64,000 nt of DNA from Lateolabrax maculatus (lineage: Eukaryota; Chordata; Actinopteri; Acropomatiformes; Lateolabracidae). Under the pieces are notes generated by a model. The model was given only the letters and a program-made list of their open reading frames with translations. It was not told where the DNA came from and searched no databases. Shown here piece by piece: positions 38,101 through 52,355 of this stretch. The stretch's first letter is position 1, and every line of letters starts with the position of its first letter. The stretch lies in contig CM062200.1 in NCBI GenBank assembly GCA_031216445.1, positions 9,923,001 through 9,987,000 on the forward strand, given 5' to 3'. A program made the translations under genes and the position numbers.

Positions 38101-39844
38101 TGTTCAATTTTATCCTGCAAACCCATCACCAGTGATCCACTAAATAAAACATCAATGGCATCTTTGAAAGTGATTGCAGATTGTTGGCCCCAGCCGGTGT
38201 ACACCCACACCCATAATCTGAACATGGCACAGTTGCACTTGACCTTTCCTTCTACTGGGATGGAAAATAGTAAACATGACAAGCTGAGGTTCTGACAGAA
38301 GTTCCCAATTTTTGCTCCAACACCTACCCGTCTGACAAGAATAAAGACTGCAGGCTGGTTGGGGTGTTATCATAGCGGGGCAAGTTGTCCTGTCATGTCA
38401 AAAAAGGCCACATTAACCATTAACTAAAATAAACATCAGTTTTTGACAGCTTATTTATGGGAGCTTTACTTTTGAATGGGTCTTTTTCCACAATGGTTGA
38501 TTTTGGTCTGGCTGCACAAAGGAAAGATCAGTGAGCTGCCACTTTATATTGCAGTGAGGGCGGTAATGTCAGCCTCTGTTGTGGTATAACTGGATTAAGG
38601 TATGCTGCACAATTTGTCATTTCTTAAGCTCTGCTGCCTTCCTATTTGTCAATAGTGACAATGTGAGGTTGCCATTTTCAGCCTGAGCATCAACCTTGAT
38701 GATGCGGCGTTCATATTATTGTTTTAATAATAATAATATCAACATAATATACTCTGGTTCAATCAATTCAGTCTTTTGTAAATCTATTTTTTAGAAAGTA
38801 AGCCTTGTCTGTATCCTAATGGTGTTTATGCCTAAAATATCCGGACTTCTCCACAGAGATAATTTCAGTTTTATTTTATTTTATAACAGCATAATACTAG
38901 CCACGGATGCAACCTACTTTGATAAGTATAATGAATTTGCAAAAAATAATAGTGCTTACATTATGATTTATCATTTTATTATTCTGTGGTCATAGTTTAA
39001 GGTGACTGTGAATGTCAAGAGCAATTGTCATTTCAATTCGCTGTCATTCCCTCCACTGATTCATTCCCTGCCACTCTGCACTAAAGCCCTGTTTGTTTGT
39101 TAATCAAAGCACTTTATCCGGTGCTTCAGCTTGGGAGTTTTCTGTTCTCGGCTTTGAGCAACCTGCGGTATCTTCTGTTCCTAATGTGCCAAATTCAACA
39201 GCAACACAAAACCCGACAACGCTGAGAAATAACAGCATTTCACACTGTCCATGAAGCAAGAATTTTTTTCATTCCTCAAAACAAAGCATTTTGCAGTAAT
39301 TTGGAGATAAACATCCAGTTGGTGAAATATATTTGCCTGTGGCATTCATTGAGTGTGACACCTCAAGCAGAGGCAACATGATGTGTGGAGGAATGAGGAG
39401 ACAGCATTGTATTCATCCCCAAATGGCTCTAAGCAAAACTTCTTTGATTAATATGTCTGTTAGGGAATGCTATGCACCGGAGAGAACCACTTTCACAAAC
39501 ACAACCATCATTCACGCACAACATTTTTGTCCGTCAGGTTTAATGTTTTCATACATCCTCTGATGGAGGCCACAGAGGAGAATGGAGAAGAATATTTTGG
39601 GGGGAGCAATATGTTTTACAGGGGTTTTAACAGCTCCTATGTGACAGGTAAAATCATCACCATTAATCACTTCATGCAGTCATGCTGATGACTTGCATTA
39701 AAATAAAATCCCTATGTTGGCCATTCTGAAGCCATCCAATTAACAGACTACATTGTTATCACTTCTCAAAATGTATGAACTCTATGGTGAAATTATGAAA
39801 AAAGTAATAAGTGTAGGAAAAGTGTACAAGATTGAGCTGTGTGG

Positions 39845-39856
39845 GTGTGTGTGTGT
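39845..39856 (+). repeat. Short (GT)n tract
   Basis: Twelve bases of GT, preceded by GTGGG. A longer complementary CA tract lies about 95 nt downstream. Confidence 0.9.
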
Positions 39857-39951
39857 CTGTCTCCTACTGTCGTGCTTCATCTTCGAGAATGAGGTCACTC
39901 CTGTGGTCAAAATATACCTACAGTCATCACACTTTTCTCTGCTTAGCACTG

Positions 39952-39975
39952 AACACACACACACACACACACACA
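39952..39975 (+). repeat. (AC)12 microsatellite
   Basis: About 24 bases of alternating AC follow CACTGA and end in ATTTCTCTC. The tract is complementary to the GT run at 39845, so the transcript could fold across about 95 nt. Confidence 0.95.
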
Positions 39976-42900
39976 TTTCTCTCTTCCTCTCCCACGCACA
40001 CATGCAGATGAACATAGCAGGTGGTGAGGTGTTAAACAGGCCATGATTTGGCTAGAATTAGATGGCAGACACTCCCTGAAGGCCGGGGGGGGGCTAAACA
40101 GGATTTCACTGATCCAGCGTCAGGGCCAACACTGCCAGTCCCAGTGCATTATCAGTGCCAGTCCGGCATTTCTATGCACTTGGAGATACACCACTGTACA
40201 GTATGTGTTTGGCAGCGTTGCTTCAGGGTAAAGCCTGCAGGTCCTTGTAATAATACAACTTCCGGCTTCACCTTAATACTCCCCTCCCACGTATCGTCAT
40301 CTCCTAAATCCATTTAAAATTGTCACATTGTCAGTGTTTGCTCCTTCTTCTCAAGTAATACTGATGACAAACCCGTTCCTGAGGGAGGCCAAGCCATAAC
40401 CTTTCAGTTGTTTCTGCATGTGTGACCATGATTGGATCAGAGCTGTGTCTCTCTGCTGGGAGTGAGCAGTCTGAAAGGCATGTAATCCTGTTCCCACTGC
40501 TCCATTGAGACCAGCAGGCGTTTGTGGGGGGGTGTGTAGCTCCGTGTTTTCTACCTATGTTTATTTTTGTGCAGCTCTGGGGTGATAATACCAGGGCACC
40601 TCCAAGATATGGATGGCTGTATTGAGCATAATGGGTTGACAGGGGAGACCTGGGCAAAGCAAAACTCATCAGGGCTTTGCTTTGTCCACAAGACACACAC
40701 TCAGTGGGATTTATAATTGGGATTAACCATTGTCCCCTGGTGAGTTTTTCCAAGCTAGTTATCATTAATGTAATCCAATTAGTGCAATCATTGTGTTTAC
40801 AGATTTGTCTCTAAATGACTCATTGCAGGTATGTTTAATGTTAACTCAATTATTAACCTAAAAATAATAATTTGTTGTAGTTAATTCCATATGGCTGGCT
40901 CAGATTAGTGTAATATTAATTGTTTATCTGTATATATCTTTTTAGTATGCCTTATTAAAATATTATTTTTCATGTTTCTGTGGTAAGACATAGGATCCAA
41001 TGCAGTAAAGTTGAAGTGAAGTTGAGTTCATAAATGAACACAATTAATGAAATAACACTTCAGCATTGTTATAACTGATATAAATTGTGATGGGCACAAG
41101 AACAAATAGGTTTGTGTGGCTATTTTACAAGGGCCTGGTTGCACAAGACTACAGTGGATCTGGCATAGTCATGCTTTGGCAGTGCACATCCCTCAAATTA
41201 GAGACTACAGATGAAAAACACTTGCTACCTACAGATGGTCTGAAAAGAGAGTTGATCAGCTCAAAGGGAAGGACTCCACACAGTTTGCTAGCTGTTGTGG
41301 GAAGAAAAGTGTCTAAGTCATCACGCGCCATTGCAACAGTGTTTCCCTTAAAACATAAAACGCTCCGTCACCGCAGCCTCCCTGCGCCCAACTGTCCCCG
41401 TAATCCACATCATAATCCAGCCCAGTGCGTTGTAACTAGATAGCAGTCAATTACTGACTAACAGCAAAATTAGTAGATAATGAATCCCTCAGGTGTACTT
41501 TTAAAAAGAACGCATAATTCTAATCAGGATTTGTGGACATTTGGGACTGAGCAGCATCTTGTTTTCGTCACTCTGTTTTTGATCAATATGGCTTCATAAT
41601 TTCCCCCCAAAATAATCCTGTTTACAGTAATCAACAACAACAAAACATACAAAAGTGTAACAGAAAAGCAGATATGAATAAAAGGGGTTTGTGTGATTTG
41701 GGGATTTTTTGAGAGGTTGGTATGAGTGCGCCTCCACCGCAGATGGCAGCAGATGGCACAAAACGTGGACAAACTTGACATCAAAATTACAGGGCACTGT
41801 TGGACTGCCAGTGACACTCCTCCCACTGCAGCACACATCAAATAACCAAAATAACAAACAGGCTCGGGCAAAAGAAAAACAACAAAACTCACTGAAAAAT
41901 ACCGCTTTGCACTGCGCCCACATGAACATAGAACCCTGTGAATCTAACTCCACACAGCTGCCTGAAATACTTACACAGCTAAACCTTTCCAAGTCACAGT
42001 TTATGTGTCAAATACAGTGCAAAAGCAGCGCTAGGTAAGCTCACATTTCCCTCCCTTCAAAATGTGGAGTAGGACTGTGCTTGCTTTTTCATATCAACAG
42101 AATCATCCATTGAGATGGTGTAGGGGCTAATCACATCTTCCCCCGGGTAAGCCTAAGTCTTAAACCCCATCTCAGTCAATTTTTACACCGGCTCCTCTAA
42201 TCCTTGTCCCTTTTGATGTTTTTTGATGTTTCTTGCTGTTTGTATAAAATCAATAAAATATACAGCAGAAAAATGCTCTCCTCTACCTTCATCTTGGCAA
42301 CTTTGAGCAGACCAAAGCCACCAAAAGGAACTAGCTGCCATCCTACTGAAGTCACAAAAAGAGTGAATTGTATCAGTGGGTAAGACCAGCCCCCCTGCTA
42401 TGCTCATGTATGCCCTCAGTAGCTCCATATGCCAAGTGAGCTGCCAAGGGAGCGGACAGGCAAGCTCAGTGACTGCCAATCTGCAGATGCAGGAGCCGTC
42501 AGCTCATGCATATTAAACCCACACCACCTGCTCGTCGTACATCACACCCTGCATTCTTGGTCCCAGGAATTTTAATCAACTGCGTTGACAGGAAGCCACT
42601 CTCTGGTCCGCGTAGGTGAATCATTCAGCTCCTCTCCTCTTACTCCCTTTCCTGCTGAGATGGGGATGCATGTTGATGTAGCATTTCTGCAACATCCCAG
42701 AGTTCCCTTGAGGAAGAGGAGAGGAGAAAAAACAACCGTGCTGACTGCTGTGCATTTTTAAAATACCGAGATCTCCAATGGCGTTTGGTTGTCTTTTCTT
42801 GTCAAGTTCTCACGCTTTGCATACCATCCGTCCTCTCTTGTTGTCCTCTCAGGTGTAAATAATTGCCTGCATCTCATTTGGATTAACCAAAAAGAGAGAA

Positions 42901-45900
42901 AAATAAAGGAAAAAGAAAGAGAAAAGAGAAAACAGCATAAATAACTTGTGATCAAAATTACCTCTCAATCTTTATTGGTTTACACAGTATGGTTGAGGCA
43001 AGTCAGGCTTCCCAACTTTTCATTTTCTGCTTTTCTTCCTCTCTTTTTGTTACTATTTGATCTGTTTGCAGGTGCAAAACCGCATGTAGAGATGAGTGCT
43101 GCATAAAACAGTATTTTGAGTAATTTCCAATTCAAATATGTTTGTCAGGCATAAAAATAGGAAGCATGGTGAATACCCATGGAAGGAAAATAAGAAAACA
43201 GCTCCCCAGTGAGTTCTTTAACACAACTGTGGTGTAATCATAGTATTGATAAAACTGCATCTCAGCTCATCAGCTTGACGAAATCAGCGTTTATTTAGCT
43301 TCAACTGTCCTGTCAGTGAAGATGTTACAGTTAGTAAGTGAAGACACAATTATGTCATCGTCTGACTGCACCTGTCAGTCTTTCATCCAGTTTCTGCTGG
43401 CAAAGCATAATCCTCCAGAACCCCAGGATTCATTTTTTATGCCATCTTTTTTAAATATAGTTTTAAATTTGAAAAAAAAAAGGGCAGATGGAGACAGGCA
43501 CTGCCAAGACAGGACAAAGTGTGATATCAGAAGTGTGGTAACAGTTAGATGCACATTAACAGGCAAGCCAAATATGCCATGTTTTATAAATGGTATGTAA
43601 GCGTTGTTGGTAAATTGTAATGAAGACCAAAAGACTTCATGGAACTTGATAAAATATTTTGATGGACACGGCTGCACACACACCAATTACAGATTGTAAT
43701 CATATCTCTAAATTAGTATTTTGTCAAAATAACAAAAACTAATTATGCTGGTGTTATTTAAGGGGTAATAAAGTTGATTATGAATTTATATCAGTTGTTT
43801 TTAATCAATAATAGATTGCATTTTTAGGGCTGTATCGTTCTAATTTTTTCTCATGATTCAAACAACCGTGGTAATATCTGAGCATATTTTTGGATATGAA
43901 TGAAATGAAAGTGTCAAAAACATCATTCCTCATACACACTGCATTTATTTTTTTAAGCATGTGCTCTTCATCATTTTTATGACTTCTTGCACGTGTGTAT
44001 TGTGTTTTTCATTAGTTTCACAGCCTCTTTCGTGATGTCCCATTTGTAAACGATGATGAATTATTAATTACTTAGTCCTTCCTCAAGCAACACCACTGGT
44101 ATGTATATTTCAGCAAAACCCCAGTTAATTTATGTCTCATTTCTTGTGTGTCCTGTCCTGGAATCCAAATCTAAATTTAATGTCATTGCTGTGGCAAAAG
44201 CACTAAAGCGACCTCGCTCATTAAATATACATTTGATAGATTCACATTTATTTCTCCAGTTACTGGTTATTCTCTGTTATTTGCTCTGTAAGTAATGGAG
44301 ATAATGGAATTAAAGTACATCGCCCACTATTGAATATGAGGTAGAGGCACTCATCCCATTCTTAACAGCTTTCATGAGTTTCCCCAGGAGTGAATGGATG
44401 TATGTTCATGGCAGCACTGGCATTTACATCATAGTGGTTTAGTTACTGTAATGTGATGTGTAACACATACTGCTGTAACATAGATCATCTCTAATGACAA
44501 ATTCATCAAAAAAAAAAGCATACAAATCTGTCACAAAATAAAAGAAATATGGCAAAAACTCAAACACCTTACAAACGCATTGGAATAATAGGCACCACAT
44601 ACAGCAAATTGTATGTTTTCATTTCTGAGATCATAAGCAGTAACACCATTTTGTCCCTCCTGGTGGTATATTATGATAATTACGACACAAATTACAATCA
44701 ATGAATCAGGATAAATTATCTGTCTTGTTCCATATTACTGCATATGGGTTGTGAAGACAAATTAGCGCAGGAGAAATTGCCTCTAATAATATTGTTCTGT
44801 GTCTGAGCATTCTTCTAAACATCATTACTGATTCCAGTCTCAAACAGGAAGTCAGTAACAGTTGACAGATTCAATTTTGACCTTGATAGCCAAGAAACTG
44901 CTACAGGAGCAGCGGAGTCACTGCTGGCTCTTGTCACAGTGCCACTGTTATGATCCACATTTGAAGTCGGTTGGCATTGTGGTTCGTTACCACCACTGAG
45001 TCAGACAAATGTGCAACTGAGGAGGCAAATAATCTTCGAAGGCCCTCGAGGCACCTTCAGAAAAACACCGCTCTCTATACTGATAATAACCTGAAAATAT
45101 GAGTCATGTGAACTTCAATCAGTCTCACACATCCCTCTGTGTTCGTTGGATTTTCTTAAGGGTACTTTTGTTATACTTTATCTTTAACTTTAACGACTAT
45201 AGGTTCAAGGTCTGTCAAGCAGCATAGCATTACTCACATCTATACAATTAGAGGGGTAATCAAGTAATAAAGTGAAGTGATGTTCATGAATACACAATGT
45301 TCTGTTCCAATGTGATTTCAATGTTCTTAAAGCTCTGCTGAGCAGAAGACTGATGCACAGAAATTCTTTGCTTTTCCTAGTCCAGCCCAAAACGACATAC
45401 TCTCTCCTGTGTGAGTCTCAGCTCCCCTGATGTTTGTTCAGCCTATTCTATCGGATGCGCAGGTTGTCTCTGACAGTGCAGACACATTGCACCTCCAACA
45501 GAGGTATAGTTCACATCACACAGCAAGCAAGCTGAGCCGTCTGGTAGAGCGCAGCACAGGCGTTTTGGACATTCAGTGCAGACTCTTGGCTGCAAAACAC
45601 TTGCACTATGTTGCGTGGGTTGTGGAGAGAATTTTCAAGGTCACTTTATGATCTGTTTGGTGCTGGTTATGGAGAAGGAGGGGTTTTGAACTGCAGGCGC
45701 TTACTTGTTGTATGTACAGTGGTCATCCAAACATTAATCAAGATTCAGCTGACACGAGGTCAGGAGATAATGTAGATAATTAAAACCTTTCATTAAGGTG
45801 TGAATTGTACCCTTATGGTTCAACGCATGTTTGATGTCTTCGAGGGTCTACTTTATTAACCTGCTGTTTTGGCCCTGTCACTGTGAACACATTCCAAACC

Positions 45901-46388
45901 CTTTTTAGTCCACCTAATAATGACTAAGTGTCATGATCAAGAAGAAAAACAGAACTTTGAACTCTTGAATACACCCTGAAATGAAAAATATAATTAAAAT
46001 GTTTATCTTCAACTTCCTTTGCCAATAATTAAAACTTCTCTGCAACTGCTTACCCATAAGTGGAACAACTGTACACAGACCATTGATGTACAGTATATAT
46101 GTCAAAGCTTGGCACTTTAAGGCCACCACTAGTTGGGCTAGAGTGAAGGACAACTAGAGCACCGGTGACAAATGTCCCACCGAATGCCCATCACCGGGCT
46201 GCCGTGGCAACCAAGGCCATGTGCTGTTTAACCCTGCTTACAGGCAGCAACTGCCCCCTTTAACCAACTGTCCCACAGGTCAACTTCTATTTGTTTGTGT
46301 CATGTCAGGGACAGAAGGTCTCCGAGGGCTTGTTCTCTTGATGATCATGCAAGACATACAGTACAGTATGTATGTGCATGTTTCTGTA

Positions 46389-46432
46389 TGTGTGTGTGTG
46401 TGTGTGTGTGTGTTTCTGTGTGTGTGTGCGTG
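46389..46432 (+). repeat. Interrupted (TG)n microsatellite
   Basis: A 25-nt TG run, a TTC interruption and a second TG run ending in GCGTG. It gives UG-rich RNA on the nrg3 strand. Confidence 0.95.
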
Positions 46433-49400
46433 CCCACTGAACTGTGGGTTTATACGTATTGACCATGGCTGTCTGTAAGTATTGGCTGTTCAAGGCTAAA
46501 AGAAGTCATTACACTTCTTACTCTTCCTTCCTCTGCTGTATATTTTGCCCACAGCTTTATCTTTGAAGGTCCTTTAATTATTCTCAGTAGCTCAATGGAT
46601 TTTTTAGGTTTATATATTCATGTATGCTCTTCACACCGCTGCTGGTTTTTGTGAAGCTTATGTAACAGTATATAGCGGAAAGTTAACCATCAACCAAAAA
46701 TGTTGGCTTTAGTGTGAAACATGAAATCATGTTATCATGTTATACTTGCTTTGAAAGAGTCATGTTAACCTTTTTTTCAGCATACACTTTCTGTTTTTCG
46801 GTCGTGTTATATACGGTATAGTGGATCGACCCATCACTAAGTGGTGTAAAAAATTTCATGTGCCAACTTCCATATCGTCCTACCTGACATAACATTGAAC
46901 TCTGCAGGTATTTGTAAATGTTTGGAAGAATCGATTCCTGTAGTTCGGTCTTTTCATTTTCTGTATCTCTGAGTACAAGTATAAGTACTATAGTGGCCTT
47001 GTAAATATTGTTTGGCAATCAGCTTTAGTCTATAACTTAACCAAGCATAATTTGTTTCATCGTAATCACTATTGAGGCTCAGCTTATATTGTCTTCACAA
47101 ATCTGAGGGCAAAAATGGTATTCCAAACATTTAGCTCGAAAAAATGCTTGAATCTTTAATTTGACATCATTTTAATCAAATCATTTTCCCTTCCTGGTAG
47201 TTGGCATTTGAACCCCACATGTTTGGCACATTTTTCCTGTGGTGTGAAAAGGAAAGTGTGCTCTAAAACTGTACCAACAGGTATGTGTGAATATAAATAT
47301 GTTTTGGGTTTTTATCACAGCTTGAAACATGGTGCACATACACTGGTAATTTATCCTTCTCTTTTTAATAAGGATTAGTAATTAACAATTTCTCCTGCAC
47401 CAGTTGAAGTGCTGCTTCAGAGAAGAAAAAAAGCCAAGTCATTTCCAAACCACTGTGACAGATAGCGCTGTCAGGGCCAATGTGTTGTCCATACCCACTG
47501 CACTGTATATTTTTCCGAATATGGTTCTGTCCAAAAGGCAGCGGTGCATGATGGGAAAGCAATCAGCAGGCTCTCTTAGGACGTTCTCTTTACGTAGTAA
47601 GGCCGTCTTTGATGTGTGCTGCAGTAAACACAGGCAGTTCTCTCCCGACCATAGTCTCCTGGGGGATCAGGCTCAGCACAAGAACACTAATGAGCACATT
47701 AGAAGGAAGCCATAGAAGGAAAATGCTACAGTTGTAAATGGAATTGTCTCCTGTGTTGTCTGTGCCAAGGATACTCTGTCTACAGTAAGAGTGTGTGTAT
47801 GCAACTGCATGTATACGGTCTATTGTGTGCAGAGTATACAGTATAGGCCTCCATAGGACAATTACATAAAAACTTTTTTGTGACAATAATTTTCCAACTT
47901 GCTAAAACTATAATGTAAGATTTTTAAATTGGATATGAATCAAGGCTGCAAAGAAATTGTAATATAACCAATGCTTTCAGCCACACTATAATTAACAGTT
48001 GAAAGTAATCAAGCATTGGAACTAAAAAGAGAAAGTGGCACTGTGAAACAGAGATGACATGTGCCACTGCCAATAACCGTAGCAAATCATTACAAATGGA
48101 GCATTCACCATTTATTTAATTTAAGATAATCACAGGTCATAAAGAAGTGATAGTTAACAATCATACCTGTCTGAAAAACTGTTTTACAGCCATAGCTATG
48201 TCAAGGCATGTGTGTCTGTTAAAAAATGATGCTTGTTCTATGGATCTGTGTCTTGTCAAACTGATATAAATACTGTATGTTTTAAAAAGAAGTTTGTTTT
48301 ATAATACCAAATGATCAAAGTTTATAGCAGTAGGCAAACATTGAACATGTCTCAGTGTTTACCAAAAAACTCCTCAGATCCATTCTACACTCTGCAGCAT
48401 GAGATCTGACTGCAGACACCTGTCCACTTCTAGTGCAATTTGATTGGCTGTATCTGTACGCATGCATAGAGAACAACATGTAGTACTGTGTCTTACTTTT
48501 TACTATATAAAAAACATAGCGTGTCTCATCTGTCTCATCTCTCTTTTTTGATGATAATTACCAGTTCCAGTAATGTTGGCCGTGCTGTTAACCGTTATGT
48601 TACAATAACAAATCTGCATGTACTGATATTTCAGAAATAAAGGTACATTTCAAAATAAAATAAAGCCTATATTTAGTTTAAGCTGTTGAACTTTTTGAAG
48701 ATATTGATTGAAAGCGATTCAATAGTAGTGCCTGAGAAGGAAGTACTTGCCTCAGTATTCCTCTCAGATAACTCTGATCTCTCATGCATCATCTGAATCT
48801 ATGATCCCTAGCCAGAAGATTCCTTGAAAGTTACCAAGGGAATCAGCAATCTGGATTGCCTTTGTGCAATGGGGAGAGTGAGAGACGTGAAAATGATTTC
48901 AAAGAGTCCAGGATGAATCATGCTCCCACTGCAGCTGCCATTTATTAGCACATTTTCCACCATGTCTTTATTATTTATTTATTTTACAGCTACCTAATAG
49001 TCTGAGTTTCATAGAGTTTTCTAGAGGATTGCGAGGGTTTAAGGATTCATTAAAGGTGTTGATAAATTACAGTAACCTAATGGCAACTTGTATGTTTGTC
49101 ATAATTAGTCACAACACTACATCTAAATAATGAGTAAACGCAAAGGACGCATCATTTATCAGTTATTACCTCAGTAATGAGGATGAAGATTATAATTTTT
49201 TAAAGTGTGATATGCTTTCAGTACTGGTTTAAAAGTGGTGCAAACATCTGTCTGCTGCTTTAATTGGTTTGACTGCTTGGATCAGTTGCAGAGTTTACAC
49301 TGATCTAGTCAGGGTCAGTCACTTGATAGGCAGGATGTGACAACACAGTAAAAATCACTTCAAAACATATAAACCCACTTTATTACCATTCTGCAACATT

Positions 49401-51466
49401 TAAGAAACTGACTAATTGCTTTATCAACCTGCGCTATCTCTGACAGCCGAATATTTAAAGAACGTAGCATTTCAACAGCCTGTTTGACAGGTGCTTGTTC
49501 AAAAGTGCTCGAGTTGTGCTTGTTATGCTGCAAATTCTTAACCATTTCTTGCCTGTCACAGTGATGAAAAGGGAGCCCATAATAAATTGACAGCCTGTAT
49601 TGCTCAAGGACAAACATATCTGAAGAAGCCTTGTTCCTTGGTGTGGCCACCAGGGCTAAAGAGTGGAGGTAATCCTTTAAGACTTAAGAGGTTTTTTTTT
49701 GCAGATTTCTGAGAAGAAATCAGTACACGCTGTTTGTTTGTAGACCTTGCAACTGGTAAATAGCAGAGCCTTTATTTTTGTAGACAGACAGGTGAGAAAC
49801 TTAGCACTTTTTATTCCATGTTAAGAAAATAAGGAGCCTGCTGAAATGTGTGCATTTACTTTCACAAGTTGTATAGGTCAAATGATTCATCGTGTGCTAT
49901 AGGTGCAATATTAAAAAACCACAGGAAATTTCAAAGATCAGCTATTCTAGTAATTCACACTATGGCACATTCACTGTCTGAAAAAAGAGACAATTTACAA
50001 AAGGTGCTGCTATAATGTGCCTTGCAGTTTTGTGGAGGCTCTGTCCCTCGTGAAAAAATATATGGAGACATCATACACCATCAACGATTGCCCAAGTGCT
50101 GTGTCATTGGTAGGATAGTAACCTCGTGTGGCTCACATCCCACCCCTCTGCTCTGTCAACATCATGTGACAAACGAAATGATGCTGCACTTGAACCAATT
50201 ATAATACAGAAAAGAGTATAGTGATAAATGATCAGCAAAAGACATCTTCACTGGTTCTTTGAAATAAGATAAGATGACATATGAAAAGGTTTTTGAAACG
50301 TTTTAGCACAGATAAGATTACTTGCGATGCAGGAACTAAAAGGGTGTTTGGTATCTGCATGACCTTGGCTTTTATAATGTAAATATATCAATGCTTAGGC
50401 TTACTGCACAAAATCAATTTCCTCTTTTGTCAGAAAAGCTCTGCTTCATGTGCTTCAACCTAAACCCCTGACCTAACATAGCGTGCGTTGTCTTTGTATA
50501 TCAAACGTGTTAGTTTTCACACGTGGTCACTGCTGCTGTACTGTATAAAGGATACAAGGGGCTTTAAACGCCATGACAATTATTGCCAGGGACATGCGTA
50601 CCACAGGGGGATGTTGTGTTCTATTTTCTATTATTAAATTTGTATCTTGGAATAGATAACCTTTTGAAGATTCCACTCTGGGAATTTGTGGAATTAATAA
50701 TACAAGATGTGATCCGGTGTCTTTTAAAGCCTATAGAGTGAAAGAGTCAGCTTGAGTTTGAGACCTACTTTCATATGCACAACGCTCTTGATTCTGATGA
50801 ATAAGAACTGATCCAAAAATTACTCCAACTAGCAATCAAAAAGCACGTGCTACAGATACAGAATGTGAATCTGTAGATATTATATGAGCCACTACAGTAA
50901 GTGCTTAAAATTATATCTTCCAAAGTTTTTACTCTGACAGAGTAGAGTCTTGGTTGGACCCAGGAGCACCACATATCTCCTTTTTGTGTTCCCTCTGATC
51001 TCTCATCATCTCTTGGGTCTTACATCAAGAGACCTGGATTTATCGATCAATGGCCATAAACAAAACATAGATTGAACTAGACGCTGGGGCACAACAAACG
51101 GATTACAGAGTTTTTAGTCCGCCGCACGCGATGGTCACTAGGGCCTCGGCTGAAAAAGGCTATTGGCCGGAAGAAGTGGAGCACATGAAGCAGACTGGGC
51201 AACAAAGACGTGGCAGTCTCACACCATAGGATGATAGAAATAGGCACATGATGACAATTAGAAGAATGTGGTGTATGTGCATGCATGTTTGTGCATTTCA
51301 ATGGTGTGTCTGTGAGCATAATATAAATGGATGAAAGCAGAATCAGATGTGTAATCCAATTGTATTGGCAAGGTATTGAGCATAATACCAGTCAATCCAA
51401 TTTTCAATGCTTGACTACATGATGGAGTGAAAAAGCTTCCGAGTGATCATTTCTCTGTTACTGTAT

Positions 51467-51468
<2 letters not shown>

Positions 51469-51502
<34 letters not shown>
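51469..51502 (+). repeat. (GT)17 microsatellite
   Basis: About 34 bases of uninterrupted GT are followed by CAACACACGTGTT. That flank can fold back on the repeat end and contains an E-box (CACGTG). Confidence 0.97.
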
Positions 51503-51503
<1 letters not shown>

Positions 51504-52296
51504 AACACACGTGTTCTTGTGCATGAATGATTCTGAGTGAATATCTGCATTCACTAGCAGGTGGCTGCACATGCTACCACATAATATTTATACGTCGCTG
51601 TGACCACATGCCTGACAGCTGTGCATATATCACAGGGTGGAGAACCCTGCATTGCAGTACTGTACATGGCAGCCATGCTCTTTATGTGAGAGTGGCTCAG
51701 GGTCAGACTAGAAGTGGAGAATTAAAGCTACATCACCGGGCCCATCTCTCTATGTTCTGCCTCTCTGTAGTGTGACATATTATCATCTCACTTTCTTACT
51801 TCTGTAATTTATTTCTCTGTTTTCCAACTGTATTTACTAAAGCAGCAGACCAGGAAATTCACTAAGTAATTATGGGTAAACTACTTCATTTTAAACAAAC
51901 AGCAAAACAGACACCAGCAATGCAGTATCTATGTTTAATAAAATCAACAAATGCAACAAAAACAGAAATAATACTAAAGCATGTTTGCAGTCAATAGCAT
52001 GCATTACACCATTTGTTTTCTTTATTGCATCAGGACAACGTCAGACATCTTCAAACCGAAAATGCTAATTTTAGTAATGAAGAAAGTTGTTCCCAGGGCT
52101 AATCTCCCTTAAGAGTTTTAGAAATCAACATGGAAAAAAGTCTTCTCTTCAAATCTGAGAGTGGTCATTAACGTATAAAAAATTGATCACTATAGAAGAA
52201 GAAATTATATTTTTATAACCAAAACGGCATGCCATGTGCAGTACAGTAGCACATCAAAGAAATTAAAGAAATGGGAAACCTGTCTGACTTAGCGAT

Positions 52297-52336
52297 GATT
52301 TAAGAGGCAAAGTTGTGATTTAAGGGGCAATGTTGA
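52297..52336 (+). repeat. 20-bp direct tandem duplication upstream of the nrg3 acceptor
   Basis: Two adjacent 20-bp units (52297-52316 and 52317-52336), each starting GATTTAAG and containing GGCAA, match at 17 of 20 positions. They end about 60 nt before the exon, just upstream of the branch-point candidate. Copy number could vary between alleles. Confidence 0.85.
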
Positions 52337-52355
52337 AACCTTTTCTGTTCCATGG

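Larger units (their letters stand above)
31171..39844. other. Upstream intron, no gene seen; some regulatory-looking patches
   Basis: No exon can be supported. Apart from the dispersed-repeat fragment (31521-31635), the segment holds a transcription-factor-motif cluster at about 32359-32462, a C/CA low-complexity run at 34811, an AT-rich motif-dense patch at about 34970-35180 and a T16 run near 37079. Conservation across fish would decide whether the motif-dense patches are enhancers. Confidence 0.55.
39976..52296. other. Upstream intron up to the EGF exon, no further exon seen
   Basis: The longest frames here (144 codons on - at 40331-40765, 132 on - at 41594-41992, 118 on + at 41087-41443) have no domain, and their composition and codon use look non-coding. 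Simple features are a G9 run at 40085-40093, three 10-nt TTGATGTTTT-like units near 42215, a purine-rich stretch at about 42890-42940 and two GT microsatellites. Confidence 0.6.

Noticed and set aside
40331..40765. 144-codon open frame on the - strand
   Set aside because: The translation has no recognisable family features and no supporting splice or promoter signals; likely chance.
41594..41992. 132-codon Cys/Phe-rich open frame on the - strand
   Set aside because: Cysteine pattern does not fit a known domain; a second frame overlaps it on the same strand and another on the opposite strand, as expected of non-coding DNA.
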